Source of the DNA: Deltaproteobacteria bacterium
GTDB taxonomy: Bacteria; Desulfobacterota; Desulfobaccia; Desulfobaccales; 0-14-0-80-60-11
Direction of reading: 5' to 3'
Length of the DNA stretch: 19,746 nt
Assembly (NCBI GenBank): GCA_023381945.1
Contig: JAMCQY010000089.1
Span: 1 to 19,746 of the forward strand
Below, one piece after another: positions 1 through 6,317 of this stretch; position 1 is the stretch's first letter; every line of letters begins with the position of its first letter. A model generated the notes under the pieces. The model saw nothing but the letters and a program-made list of their open reading frames with translations. It had not been told where the DNA came from and did no database searches. A program made the position numbers and the translations under genes.

Positions 1-27
1 AAAGATTGTGTTACAATGGGCCATAGT

Positions 28-103
28 CCGAAATCTCCTTTCTGTTTGATGGGTTATGCCTAACACATTCTAACAGATTCACAGGAGGTTTCGGGCTTTT
101 TTT
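28..103 (+). terminator. Terminator of an upstream gene outside the window
   Basis: The arms CCGAAATCTCCT (28-39) and AGGAGGTTTCGG (83-94) pair over 12 positions with one imperfect pair, a further TCTGTT/AACAGA pairing lies inside, and a run of seven T follows at 97-103. This is the form of a rho-independent terminator reading left to right. The loop is long, so an attenuator-like leader is an alternative. The gene it would end lies off the left edge; a frame ending in TAG at 24-26 is open back to base 3 but is too short to interpret. Confidence 0.6.
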
Positions 104-176
104 AATCAGTTAACCGGACAGAACTGGCAAACGCTATAATTCTTATGGAAGAAGCAAATAACCGATTATAAAAGAC

Positions 177-200
177 GAGGGGCGCGGTGACGCGCCCCTC
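177..200 (-). terminator. Terminator of fabF
   Basis: A perfect 10-bp stem, GAGGGGCGCG (177-186) and CGCGCCCCTC (191-200), closes a 4-base loop. Read on the minus strand it lies about 50 bases past the fabF stop and is followed by GTCTTTTATAAT, a T-rich tract. It looks like a good intrinsic terminator for fabF. Confidence 0.75.
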
Positions 201-248
201 ACAACTTGCTCGTAATGTTATTTTTCGACCTGTCTTTTAAGCTGACCG

Positions 249-1565
249 CTATCTCTCATAGCGCTTGAAGACCAGGGAGGCGTTAGTGCCGCCGAATCCG
301 AAGGAATTGGACAAGACGGTGCGCACTTCGGCCTTCCTAGCCTGATGGGCCACGAGGTCCAGGCCGGTGCAGGCGGGGTCGACCTCGGTGAGGTTGATGG
401 TGGGAGGGATGATGCCGTCCCGGATGGCCAGCACCGAAAAGATGGCCTCCGCTGCTCCGGCCGCACCCAAAAGGTGGCCGGTCATGGATTTGGTGCCGCT
501 CACCTTCAACTTGGCGGCATGTTCCCCAAAGATCTCCCTGAGGGCCTGGCATTCGTTTCTGTCACCCACCGGGGTGGCAGTGGCGTGGGGATTGACATAG
601 TCGATATCGGCCGGGCTCAGGCCGGCGTCCTTCAAGGCCAGCATGATGCAGCGCCGGGCGCCTTCCTTATCCGGGTCGGTGATATGGTGGGCGTCGCCGG
701 TCATGCCGAAGCCGACGATCTCCCCATAGATCTTGGCGCCCCGGGCCACGGCATGGTCCAATTCCTCCAGGGCCACGATGCCGGACCCTTCGGACATGAC
801 AAAGCCGCAGCGGTTTACGTTAAAGGGGCGGGAGGCGCCGGCGGGGTCGTCGTTATAGCCCGCGGCCAGGGCTCCCATCCGATGGAAGGCGGCAATGGTG
901 AGGATGGTGACCGCGGCTTCACTGCCGCCGGCGGCCATCATGTCCGCTTCCCCCAACTGGATGGAGCGATAGGCCATGCCGATGGCGTGGGCCCCGGCGG
1001 CGCAGGCGGTGCTTAGTGCGATATTGGGCCCCTTGGCCTTAAAACTGATGGAGACGTTGCCGGCCGCCAAATTGGGGATCATTTTGGGTACCAGGAAAGG
1101 AGAGACCCGGCGCACCCCCTCGGTCAGAAGCTTGGCTACACCTTCCTCCCAGGAGGCGACCCCACCCATGCCGCTGGCGATGATGACGCCGGCGCGCTCG
1201 GGGTCTTCCTGCTCCAGGTTGATGCCCGAGTCATTGATGGCCTCCAGGGAGGCGGCCAAGGCGAACTGCGTGAAGCGATCGGTATATTTGATTTGCTTCA
1301 GGTCTTCTTTAGTGACGTCTTTTTTGCGGGCCTGCAGAATTTCCTTCAAGTCAAACTGCTTGACCCCCCCGCCGATGGTGGGGAAATCATCGGGGATGCG
1401 ATAGCGCTCCTTGTTTTCCGGAGTAAAGCAGTCCAGGTTGGTGATGCCGGATTCTCCAGCTACGAGGCGCTGCCACACGGTGGGCACGTCGAGTCCCATG
1501 GAGGTCACCAGGCCCACGCCGGTAATTACAACTCGCCGCATCCCCATGGTTTTGCTTAAGGACAT
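249..1565 (-). CDS. fabF: Beta-ketoacyl-ACP synthase II (FabF)
   Basis: FabF condenses malonyl-ACP with a growing acyl-ACP in the elongation cycle of cytoplasmic type II fatty acid synthesis. The 438-residue product begins with the usual RRVVITGVGLVTSMG strand. It carries the thiolase-fold triad: nucleophile Cys188 (STACAAG), His327 (NPHATATPVGD) and His364 (KSMTGH, with Lys359), and ends with the SNSFGFGGTNAS glycine-rich motif. The open frame extends 43 codons further upstream, but ATG at 1565 has GGAGGT at 1575-1580, nine bases away, and gives a family-like length (usually about 410), so I chose it. A later ATG at 1541 (MRRVV) would fit the family equally well but has no comparable ribosome site. 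Unlike many genomes, acpP is not next door: the divergent neighbour is a small broken gene. The assignment is secure; FabF rather than FabB is from the overall sequence style. Confidence 0.95.
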   Translation of the reverse strand: MSLSKTMGMRRVVITGVGLVTSMGLDVPTVWQRLVAGESGITNLDCFTPENKERYRIPDDFPTIGGGVKQFDLKEILQARKKDVTKEDLKQIKYTDRFTQFALAASLEAINDSGINLEQEDPERAGVIIASGMGGVASWEEGVAKLLTEGVRRVSPFLVPKMIPNLAAGNVSISFKAKGPNIALSTACAAGAHAIGMAYRSIQLGEADMMAAGGSEAAVTILTIAAFHRMGALAAGYNDDPAGASRPFNVNRCGFVMSEGSGIVALEELDHAVARGAKIYGEIVGFGMTGDAHHITDPDKEGARRCIMLALKDAGLSPADIDYVNPHATATPVGDRNECQALREIFGEHAAKLKVSGTKSMTGHLLGAAGAAEAIFSVLAIRDGIIPPTINLTEVDPACTGLDLVAHQARKAEVRTVLSNSFGFGGTNASLVFKRYER

Positions 1566-1604
1566 GAAATTCTTACCTCCGCCGACAATCAAAGAAAGGG
1601 ATCG

Positions 1605-1654
1605 GCCCGGCCTGGTATTTGCCGGGCAAACCAAACCGCACCCCGCAGGGTGCG
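1605..1654 (-). promoter_or_regulatory. Two stem-loops in the fabF leader
   Basis: Between the predicted promoter and the fabF start the roughly 120-nt leader holds two compact hairpins: GCCCGGC (1605-1611) with GCCGGGC (1621-1627), and CGCACCC (1637-1643) with GGGTGCG (1648-1654). They could affect transcription or translation of fabF, but I recognise no known riboswitch and no effect is shown. Confidence 0.35.
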
Positions 1655-1687
1655 TCAAGCACGAAAGGCCTCCGATTCTAGCTATTG

Positions 1688-1716
1688 TTGTCATTGTAAA
1701 TTACCTGTGGTACTAT
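1688..1716 (+). promoter_or_regulatory. Predicted sigma70 promoter of the small gene at 1763
   Basis: TTGTCA (1688-1693) and TACTAT (1711-1716) have a 17-base spacer, a near-consensus sigma70 arrangement. The start would fall near 1723, about 40 bases before the ATG at 1763. It shares almost all of its DNA with the oppositely directed fabF promoter. Confidence 0.5.
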
Positions 1717-1721
1717 TGCAA
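1693..1721 (-). promoter_or_regulatory. Predicted sigma70 promoter of fabF
   Basis: On the minus strand TTGCAA (1721-1716) and TACAAT (1698-1693) are separated by exactly 17 bases. Transcription would start near 1686, leaving about 120 nt of leader before the fabF ATG at 1565. It overlaps the divergent promoter at 1688-1716. Confidence 0.5.
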
Positions 1722-1736
1722 CGGGTTTCCAGCCCG
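1722..1736. repeat. Short palindromic repeat, core GGNTTTCCAGCC, copy 1
   Basis: CGGGTTTCCAGCCCG is a short hairpin-forming sequence of the same design as CAGGCTTTCCAGCCTG at 5331-5346. Similar GG-TTTCCAGCC palindromes occur in spacers of many bacterial genomes (from memory). Here it begins at the expected first transcribed bases after the -10 at 1711-1716. Confidence 0.45.
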
Positions 1737-1762
1737 CCTGGGGAAGGAAGAAGGCGCCGCAA

Positions 1763-2070
1763 ATGAGTTGTAGTCAAAAAACCTTGGGGCCAGAAGGCGG
1801 CCCAGATCCCCAGTCGGCCGAGTCAGTCGGCGATCGAGCCGACCGGGTGGAGACCTATTCGGGCTACCGGTTGCATGAATGCCCCCGGTATTTCACTTTT
1901 CAAGGAGAAGGGCTGGAGGTGGCCCGAGTTTTGGCTCGCTGGCAGAACCGGAACATCTTGTCTTTATCGTCGCCGCTCACAACTCCCGCCGCTTTATTCT
2001 CAAGCACCATCAGATTCATGATGTCTGGGAGATCCAAATTTGGCACTGCTCGGAGCCACCCCCAGCTTGA
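1763..2070 (+). pseudogene. Small conserved protein broken by a one-base deletion (DUF6504-like)
   Basis: From ATG 1763, preceded by a purine-rich GGAAGGAAGAAGG, the first frame encodes about 60 residues with ETYSGYRLHECPRYFTF and a VARVLARWQ segment. After base 1945 that frame loses any family-like character, while the frame shifted by -1 continues with PEHLVFIVAAHNSRRFILKH and then WEIQIWH, ending in TGA at 2068-2070. Joining the two near 1945 gives one coherent product of about 102 residues. It resembles, from memory, small proteins of unknown function with the layout TYSGY, a basic PRRF segment, VLDRW, a FxV-ADG-RFxLRH strand and a C-terminal WE (the DUF6504 type). A CAGGAA to CAGAA deletion would explain the break. 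Either a real pseudogene or a base-call error; the promoter and ribosome site look intact. Confidence 0.6.
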
Positions 2071-2086
2071 GCCCGGAAATTTTCGA

Positions 2087-2116
2087 TTTACTTTTATCAC
2101 CAGATTCGGATAGAAT
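2087..2116 (+). promoter_or_regulatory. Possible promoter of the pmtA-like gene
   Basis: TTTACT (2087-2092) and TAGAAT (2111-2116) are spaced by 18 bases and lie about 90 bases upstream of the ATG at 2205 in an AT-rich stretch. Match quality is moderate, so this is tentative. Confidence 0.3.
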
Positions 2117-2204
2117 ATCTCATTTGTGAAAAAAAGTTCGTTTGTTTTCAAGATACACCGCCCGCAAATCCTTCCCGAGTTAGGGGATAAAAGAGGATAA
2201 CCTG

Positions 2205-2846
2205 ATGAAATCGAAAAAAACGAGGGTAAATCCCCATTATATGGAGAAGCTCTACTCGTTTTATTGCCCGTTTTATGACTGGGTTTTTGGCAAACTGTTG
2301 GGCCCCGGCCGCCGTAAGGCCTTTAACTATATCTCCCGCCGGCCTGACCAAAAGGTCCTGGAAATCGGCGTCGGCCCCGGCTCCACCCTGGAATTTTATC
2401 CGCCCCGGACCGATTTTGTCGGCATCGACATCTCCTCTGCCATGATTGAGGAAGCCAAGAAAAAGGCGGCCAACCTCAATAGCGGCAGCCGCTTCCATCT
2501 GCAAGTGATGGACGCCACTAACCTGGATTTCCCCGATAATACCTTCGACATGGTCATGGCCGCTTACGTGATAACTACCGTCCAGGACCCGCACCGGGTC
2601 TGCCGGGAGATCCACCGGGTGGTCAAGCCTGGCGGGCAGATCATCGCCGTGAACCATACCCGCAGCCAGAACGGCAGTCTCTGGGGTCGGGTCGAAGACG
2701 TCATGGCCCCGGTATTTGTCCATCTCGGCTTTACCACCGACCTGGACGTCATCAAGGTGATGAAAGAGACCGGTATCAGCGTCCACCAGACCGTGCACTG
2801 CAATGTGCTGAATACCGGACGGATCATCATGGGCACCAAGCTTTAG
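2205..2846 (+). CDS. pmtA: SAM-dependent methyltransferase, PmtA-like (phosphatidylethanolamine N-methyltransferase)
   Basis: Class I methyltransferase of 213 residues that probably transfers methyl groups from S-adenosylmethionine to phosphatidylethanolamine, leading to methylated PE or phosphatidylcholine. Motif I is VLEIGVGPGST (51-61), the acidic SAM ribose contact is Asp75 in VGIDISSAM, the adenine loop is MDATNLDFPDNTFD (102-115), and the post-motif strand is VVKPGGQIIAVNH (139-151). The N-terminal block YSFYCPFYDWVFGKLLGPGR and the VNHTRSQ...VEDVMAPVFVHLGF block match the Rhodobacter/Sinorhizobium PmtA pattern rather than UbiE. AGAGGA lies nine bases before the ATG. A gene for SlyD follows after about 120 bases in the same direction. 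Substrate specificity is an inference; a different phospholipid or quinone substrate cannot be excluded. Confidence 0.75.
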   Translation: MKSKKTRVNPHYMEKLYSFYCPFYDWVFGKLLGPGRRKAFNYISRRPDQKVLEIGVGPGSTLEFYPPRTDFVGIDISSAMIEEAKKKAANLNSGSRFHLQVMDATNLDFPDNTFDMVMAAYVITTVQDPHRVCREIHRVVKPGGQIIAVNHTRSQNGSLWGRVEDVMAPVFVHLGFTTDLDVIKVMKETGISVHQTVHCNVLNTGRIIMGTKL

Positions 2847-2964
2847 GCTGGTTTGGGAAAGCCTGGGGAGCGCCTGCCGCGAATGTAATCCATTGGGGCC
2901 GCCGCCATTCCCGATCTCTAGTCACTGCGCCACAGGAGACTGGCCTCTCCCTCAGGAGAACCGC

Positions 2965-3468
2965 ATGAAAATTGGGAAAGACTCATTTGTCAGTATAGAT
3001 TACCTCATCCGCCTGGGGGAAAATGAAACTTATCCACCCAACGGCCAGCCCGAGGAGATCTCCTTTTGCATGGGCTGGGGAGCCATGCCGCCAGGGCTGG
3101 AGGAGGCCATGATCGGCCTGGAACCCGGCGCCCAAAGGGTGGTCCAACTCCCGGCTGAACAGGCTTATGGGGAATTCGACCCGGAACTGCTCATGGAAGT
3201 GCCGCGTGCGGATTTTGACCCGAATGTGGAGTTGGCTCCCGGGCTGGTGTTCGAGACCGAAAATGACGAGGGTCAAACGGTCTATTTCATCGTCCAGGAA
3301 GTTAAGGGCGATCAGGTGAGCATCGATTTCAACCACCCCCTGGCCGGTAAGGATCTGGAGATCAACTTTACCGTACGCCAGGTGCGGGAAGCCACCCCGG
3401 AGGATCTGGAAGCACACCAGGGCTGCAGCTGTACCGCATGCGGGGAAGGAGGCGCCCATTCGCATTAG
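2965..3468 (+). CDS. slyD: FKBP-type peptidyl-prolyl cis-trans isomerase, SlyD type
   Basis: Cytoplasmic prolyl isomerase/chaperone of 167 residues. The FKBP half-domains (about 1-68 and 118-145) surround an inserted flap (about 69-117), as in SlyD. Landmarks are FCMGWGAMPPGLEEAMIGLEPG (33-55 region), the AEQAYGEFDPEL segment entering the flap, and the diagnostic DFNHPLAGKDLEINFTV (121-137). The C-terminal tail GCSCTACGEGGAHSH has three Cys and two His, a shortened version of the metal-binding tail of E. coli SlyD, so nickel or zinc binding is plausible. An in-frame GTG/ATG-type extension exists upstream to 2893 but encodes an unlikely proline-rich leader, whereas ATG 2965 has CAGGAG at 2953-2958 and starts the family-typical MKIGKDSFVSIDY. 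Confidence 0.9.
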   Translation: MKIGKDSFVSIDYLIRLGENETYPPNGQPEEISFCMGWGAMPPGLEEAMIGLEPGAQRVVQLPAEQAYGEFDPELLMEVPRADFDPNVELAPGLVFETENDEGQTVYFIVQEVKGDQVSIDFNHPLAGKDLEINFTVRQVREATPEDLEAHQGCSCTACGEGGAHSH

Positions 3469-3488
3469 GGAGCGGTCAGCTAAAAACC

Positions 3489-3517
3489 AGCGGCCAGTGA
3501 TCAGTGGCCAGCAGTTG
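3489..3517. repeat. Near-palindromic TCAG-type intergenic repeat
   Basis: GGCCAGTGATCAGTGGCC is palindromic at 16 of 18 positions. Its GTCAGTGATCAGT-like core recurs at about 15641-15655, and related GGGGTCAG-type strings occur near 12296, 15620 and 19468. It belongs to a dispersed low-complexity spacer repeat family. Confidence 0.45.
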
Positions 3518-3544
3518 GTACAAAAACCCGAGTCGTGTCTCATT

Positions 3545-3559
3545 TGACTGGCACAGTCA
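3545..3559. promoter_or_regulatory. Palindrome upstream of the acyl-CoA ligase, possible operator
   Basis: TGACTG (3545-3550) and CAGTCA (3554-3559) form a perfect inverted repeat around GCA, about 75 bases before the ligase start. It overlaps TTGACT, which could serve as a -35 element, though no good -10 follows. It is a candidate binding site for a regulator; none is identified here. Confidence 0.3.
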
Positions 3560-3632
3560 GTAATCAATTCTGAAAGCCAAAACCTCGACTTGCCTTAGCT
3601 GAGAGCTCCTGTTCGATGGAGGCCCGACGCCG

Positions 3633-5318
3633 ATGACTCTGCCCTGGGCGCCGCACTACGATCCGGATGTGCCTCTTACTGTGCCTCCGGCCACGTCCCC
3701 ACTGCCCTCCCTGCTGATCGAGGCGGCGTCGAAGGCTCCTCAGGGCAAGGCCCTAAGTTTCTTCGGCCGGACTTTAACCTACCGGCAACTCTCAGACCAG
3801 GCAGCCCGGCTGGCCCGGGCCCTTAAAGACCAAGGTGTCGCCCCGGGCGGCCGCCTGGCCCTCTTTCTCCCCAACTGTCCCCAATTCGTGATAGCCTATC
3901 ACGCCGCCCTGCGCCTGGGCGCGGTAGTGGTGCCGCTGAATCCTTTGCTCAGCGCCAAAGAAGTGGCTTATCAGTTGGGCGATGCCGGGGCCGGGCATTT
4001 GATCGTCTTGGATCATTTTCTGCCCAAGGTGGAGGAGGTCCGGGACCGGCTCAACCTGAAACACATCATCGTCACCAGCCTGACTGACGCCCTGCCCTGG
4101 CCCCTTAGCTGGCTGTATCCCTTGAAGGCCCGGCGACAGGGACTGGCCGTGGGTTTCAAACCCGAGCCGGACCGCCGCCGCTGGCGGGATTTGCTGGCAC
4201 AACCGCCGCTGACGGATGAACCTGTGCCGGGAGTCGAAGACCTGGCAGTCCTGCTTTACACCGGCGGCACCACCGGCATCCCCAAGGCCGCCAGGCTCTC
4301 CCACGGCAATCTGATAGCCAACGTGGGCCAGATCAACGCCTGGCTGCCCCATGTGCGCTTCGGCGAGGAACGGCTGGTGGGGTTGTTGCCTTTTTCCCAC
4401 TCCTTCGGCCTCACCGCCTGCCTCAACTGGCCCATGTCCCAGGGGGCGCAGATCATTATCCTGCCCCGTTTTGAGATCAACGGCTTTATCAAGATGCTCA
4501 AGAAGCATCGGCCCACCATGCTGCCCGGGGTGCCCACCCTGTTCGTGGCCCTGATCAATGATCCGCGGCTGGCCAAGCTGGACCTGTCGGCCCTTTGGGG
4601 CTGCATCAGTGGTTCAGCGCCCTTGCCGGTGGAGGTGCGGGACCGCTTCGAGGCCCTCAGCGGCTGCCGCATGTTGGAAGGCTACGGCTTAACGGAAGCC
4701 GGGCCGGTGACCCATTTCAATCCCGTTAAGGGCAAAAGGCCTGCGGGCAGCATGGGGATGCCCCTGCCCGGCACCCGGGCCCGCGTGATGGATCAGGAGA
4801 CCGGCACCAAAGAGCTGCCGGTGGGGGAGGTGGGCGAGCTGGCTATCCATGGTCCCCAGGTGATGCAGGGCTACTGGCGGCGCGAGGCTGAAACCGCGGT
4901 GGTTCTACGGGATGGCTGGCTTTATACCGGCGACCTGGCCCGGCGGGATGCAAACGGCTATTTTTATATTGTGGAGCGCAAAAAGGACATGATCATCTCC
5001 GGGGGCTACAACATTTACCCCCGAGAGGTGGAAGAGGTGCTCTACCAATTTCCGGGGGTGCAGGAAGCGGTGGCCTTCGGGGTGCCGGACACCTACCGGG
5101 GCGAGGTCGTCAAGTCGGTCGTGGTTCCCCTCAACGGCACTGAACTCAGCGTCCAAGAGATTCGGGACTTCTGCGGCCTGCACCTGGCGCTCTACAAAAT
5201 CCCCAAAATCATCGAATTCCGCCCCGAGCTGCCCAAGAGTCTGGTGGGCAAGGTCCTGCGCCGGCTGCTGCGAGAAGAGGCCGCAGCCGGGAAACCGTCA
5301 TCTCCGGGGCAGGATTAA
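3633..5318 (+). CDS. fadD: Long-chain-fatty-acid--CoA ligase (FadD-like)
   Basis: AMP-forming acyl-CoA synthetase of the ANL superfamily, 561 residues, activating a carboxylic acid (probably a long-chain fatty acid) to its CoA ester with ATP. The signature motifs are in order: P-loop LLYTGGTTGIPKAARLSHGN (207-226), LPFSHSFGL (252-260), EGYGLTEAGP (349-358), YTGDLARRD (431-439), the hinge ERKKDMIISGGYNIYPREVE (448-467) and the C-terminal catalytic Lys540 in PKSLVGKVLRR. ATG 3633 has TGGAGG at 3617-3622. Together with fabF and pmtA nearby this supports lipid metabolism, but fadD stands alone with its own 160-base upstream spacer and a repeat downstream. The exact chain length preference cannot be read from the sequence; benzoate- or short-chain-specific ligases share these motifs. 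Confidence 0.9.
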   Translation: MTLPWAPHYDPDVPLTVPPATSPLPSLLIEAASKAPQGKALSFFGRTLTYRQLSDQAARLARALKDQGVAPGGRLALFLPNCPQFVIAYHAALRLGAVVVPLNPLLSAKEVAYQLGDAGAGHLIVLDHFLPKVEEVRDRLNLKHIIVTSLTDALPWPLSWLYPLKARRQGLAVGFKPEPDRRRWRDLLAQPPLTDEPVPGVEDLAVLLYTGGTTGIPKAARLSHGNLIANVGQINAWLPHVRFGEERLVGLLPFSHSFGLTACLNWPMSQGAQIIILPRFEINGFIKMLKKHRPTMLPGVPTLFVALINDPRLAKLDLSALWGCISGSAPLPVEVRDRFEALSGCRMLEGYGLTEAGPVTHFNPVKGKRPAGSMGMPLPGTRARVMDQETGTKELPVGEVGELAIHGPQVMQGYWRREAETAVVLRDGWLYTGDLARRDANGYFYIVERKKDMIISGGYNIYPREVEEVLYQFPGVQEAVAFGVPDTYRGEVVKSVVVPLNGTELSVQEIRDFCGLHLALYKIPKIIEFRPELPKSLVGKVLRRLLREEAAAGKPSSPGQD

Positions 5319-5330
5319 TTTTTGATAGCC

Positions 5331-5346
5331 CAGGCTTTCCAGCCTG
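5331..5346. repeat. Short palindromic repeat, core GGNTTTCCAGCC, copy 2
   Basis: CAGGCT-TTCC-AGCCTG is a perfect 6-bp stem with a 4-base loop, sharing its core with the copy at 1722-1736. Confidence 0.5.
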
Positions 5347-5354
5347 TGCTGTGT

Positions 5355-5380
5355 AGGGGCGGGTTTTAAACCCGCCCTTA
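5355..5380. repeat. Palindromic repeat GGGCGGGTTT/AAACCCGCCC, possible terminator of fadD
   Basis: GGGCGGGTTT (5357-5366) and AAACCCGCCC (5368-5377) form a perfect 10-bp inverted repeat preceded by GTA. GTAGGGGCGGGT...ACCCGCCC palindromes are frequent spacer repeats in many bacteria (from memory); the unit at 10571-10596 is related. The hairpin could act as a weak terminator after fadD but lacks a clear T-run. It ends 20 bases before the next start codon. Confidence 0.55.
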
Positions 5381-5396
5381 AGTGGAGCCCCTCAGC

Positions 5397-6287
5397 ATGC
5401 GCACCTTCCAGGAGATTAGGGACAACTACCGTTTCAGTGATCTCGAGGCCGAGACCCTCAAGGAGTTGTTGCCGGTGGTGGAACCTCACTCCCGGCGTTT
5501 AACCCGGGATTTTTATAATCTGTTTCTGCAAATCCCCGACACCGCCAAGTATATTCAGGATGACGCCAAGCGCGCCCGGCTGGAGGTGACTCACCATGAG
5601 TGGCTCATGGACCTGTTCAGGGGGCCGTTTGATGAGCGCTATTTTTTGCGGCTGCAGCGGGTGGGCCAGGCTCACGTCGATATCGGCATGTCGGCCCATT
5701 TTGTCTACGTGGGCATGAATTTCGTCCGTCAGCGTCTCTGCCAGATCATCGACGCCGAAGTGGAGCCCAAGCTGCGGGGTACGGCCCACCTGGCGCTGGC
5801 GAAAATCCTGGACCTGAACCTCGACCTCATCGCCCGGGCCTATCACGAAGAACAGATGCGCCGGGTTTTTCTAACCTTTAAGCTGGATAACGCCCTGATG
5901 CGCTTTGCCCGGCGCTTTACGTTCGGCCTCAATCTCCTGGTGCTCCTGGGGCTGATGGCCCTGTCGGTGGGGGTGCTGGCGGTCCTGGCCAATGATATCG
6001 GCCTGATCTTTCGGGGTGATTGGGAAAAAGGCCTGGCGGCCGCCCTGGGGTCGCTCCTGGTCCTGTGGTTGATGATCGAACTGCTCGATGCAGAAATTGA
6101 CCGCCTCCAGGGAGGGGAATTCAAGTTTAACCTATTTGTGGGGGTGGCCCTGGTGGCCTTTATCCGCAAGGTCCTGGTGGCTTCGCTGACCCACGAGTCC
6201 CTCCAGACCGAACTCATGTACTTGGGCGGCATCCTGATTCTTGGTTTAATTTTTTGGGTGGTTACCAAGGCGGAGGCAAAAAAATGA
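5397..6287 (+). CDS. Membrane-anchored protoglobin sensor with PsiE-like C-terminal domain
   Basis: A probable heme sensor of O2, NO or redox state: a cytosolic globin-coupled-sensor domain (about 1-160) joined to a membrane domain (about 175-290) with four hydrophobic segments. In the 296-residue product the proximal histidine candidate is His93 (GQAHVDIGM) and the distal one His66 (VTHHEWLMDLF). From memory, the Geobacter sulfurreducens globin-coupled sensor (300 residues, globin plus unknown transmembrane part) is bis-histidyl through His66 and His93, the same positions. The C-terminal half, with ELLDAEIDRLQGGEF and ALVAFIRKVLVASL, resembles the PsiE family. An in-frame GTG lies at 5382, but ATG 5397 has GGAG nine bases before it and gives the Geobacter-like numbering. 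The zinc-ribbon gene follows after 30 bases. No output enzyme domain is present, so signalling probably passes through the membrane domain or a partner. Confidence 0.8.
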   Translation: MRTFQEIRDNYRFSDLEAETLKELLPVVEPHSRRLTRDFYNLFLQIPDTAKYIQDDAKRARLEVTHHEWLMDLFRGPFDERYFLRLQRVGQAHVDIGMSAHFVYVGMNFVRQRLCQIIDAEVEPKLRGTAHLALAKILDLNLDLIARAYHEEQMRRVFLTFKLDNALMRFARRFTFGLNLLVLLGLMALSVGVLAVLANDIGLIFRGDWEKGLAAALGSLLVLWLMIELLDAEIDRLQGGEFKFNLFVGVALVAFIRKVLVASLTHESLQTELMYLGGILILGLIFWVVTKAEAKK

Positions 6288-6317
6288 GGCAGGACCAATA
6301 GGCCCCAGAGGTGAACT

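Noticed and set aside
3..26. End of a coding sequence at the left edge
   Set aside because: A frame stops with TAG at 24-26 just before a terminator, but seven codons are too few to support a gene.
110..140. TATAAT at 135-140 as a plus-strand promoter
   Set aside because: No acceptable -35 at a normal distance and no plus-strand gene follows; it would read into the fabF terminator.
345..1016. Open frame of 223 codons on the plus strand
   Set aside because: Antisense to fabF with biased Gly-rich composition and no ribosome site.
1925..1950. Programmed -1 frameshift in the small gene
   Set aside because: The nearby GTTTTGG is not a proper slippery heptamer in the zero frame and the homologous reading changes frame later, near 1945, so a deletion is simpler.
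3616..3636. Six-codon frame ending in an ATGA overlap with the fadD start
   Set aside because: Its ATG has no ribosome site of its own and the GGAGG inside it is the ribosome site of fadD; likely coincidence.
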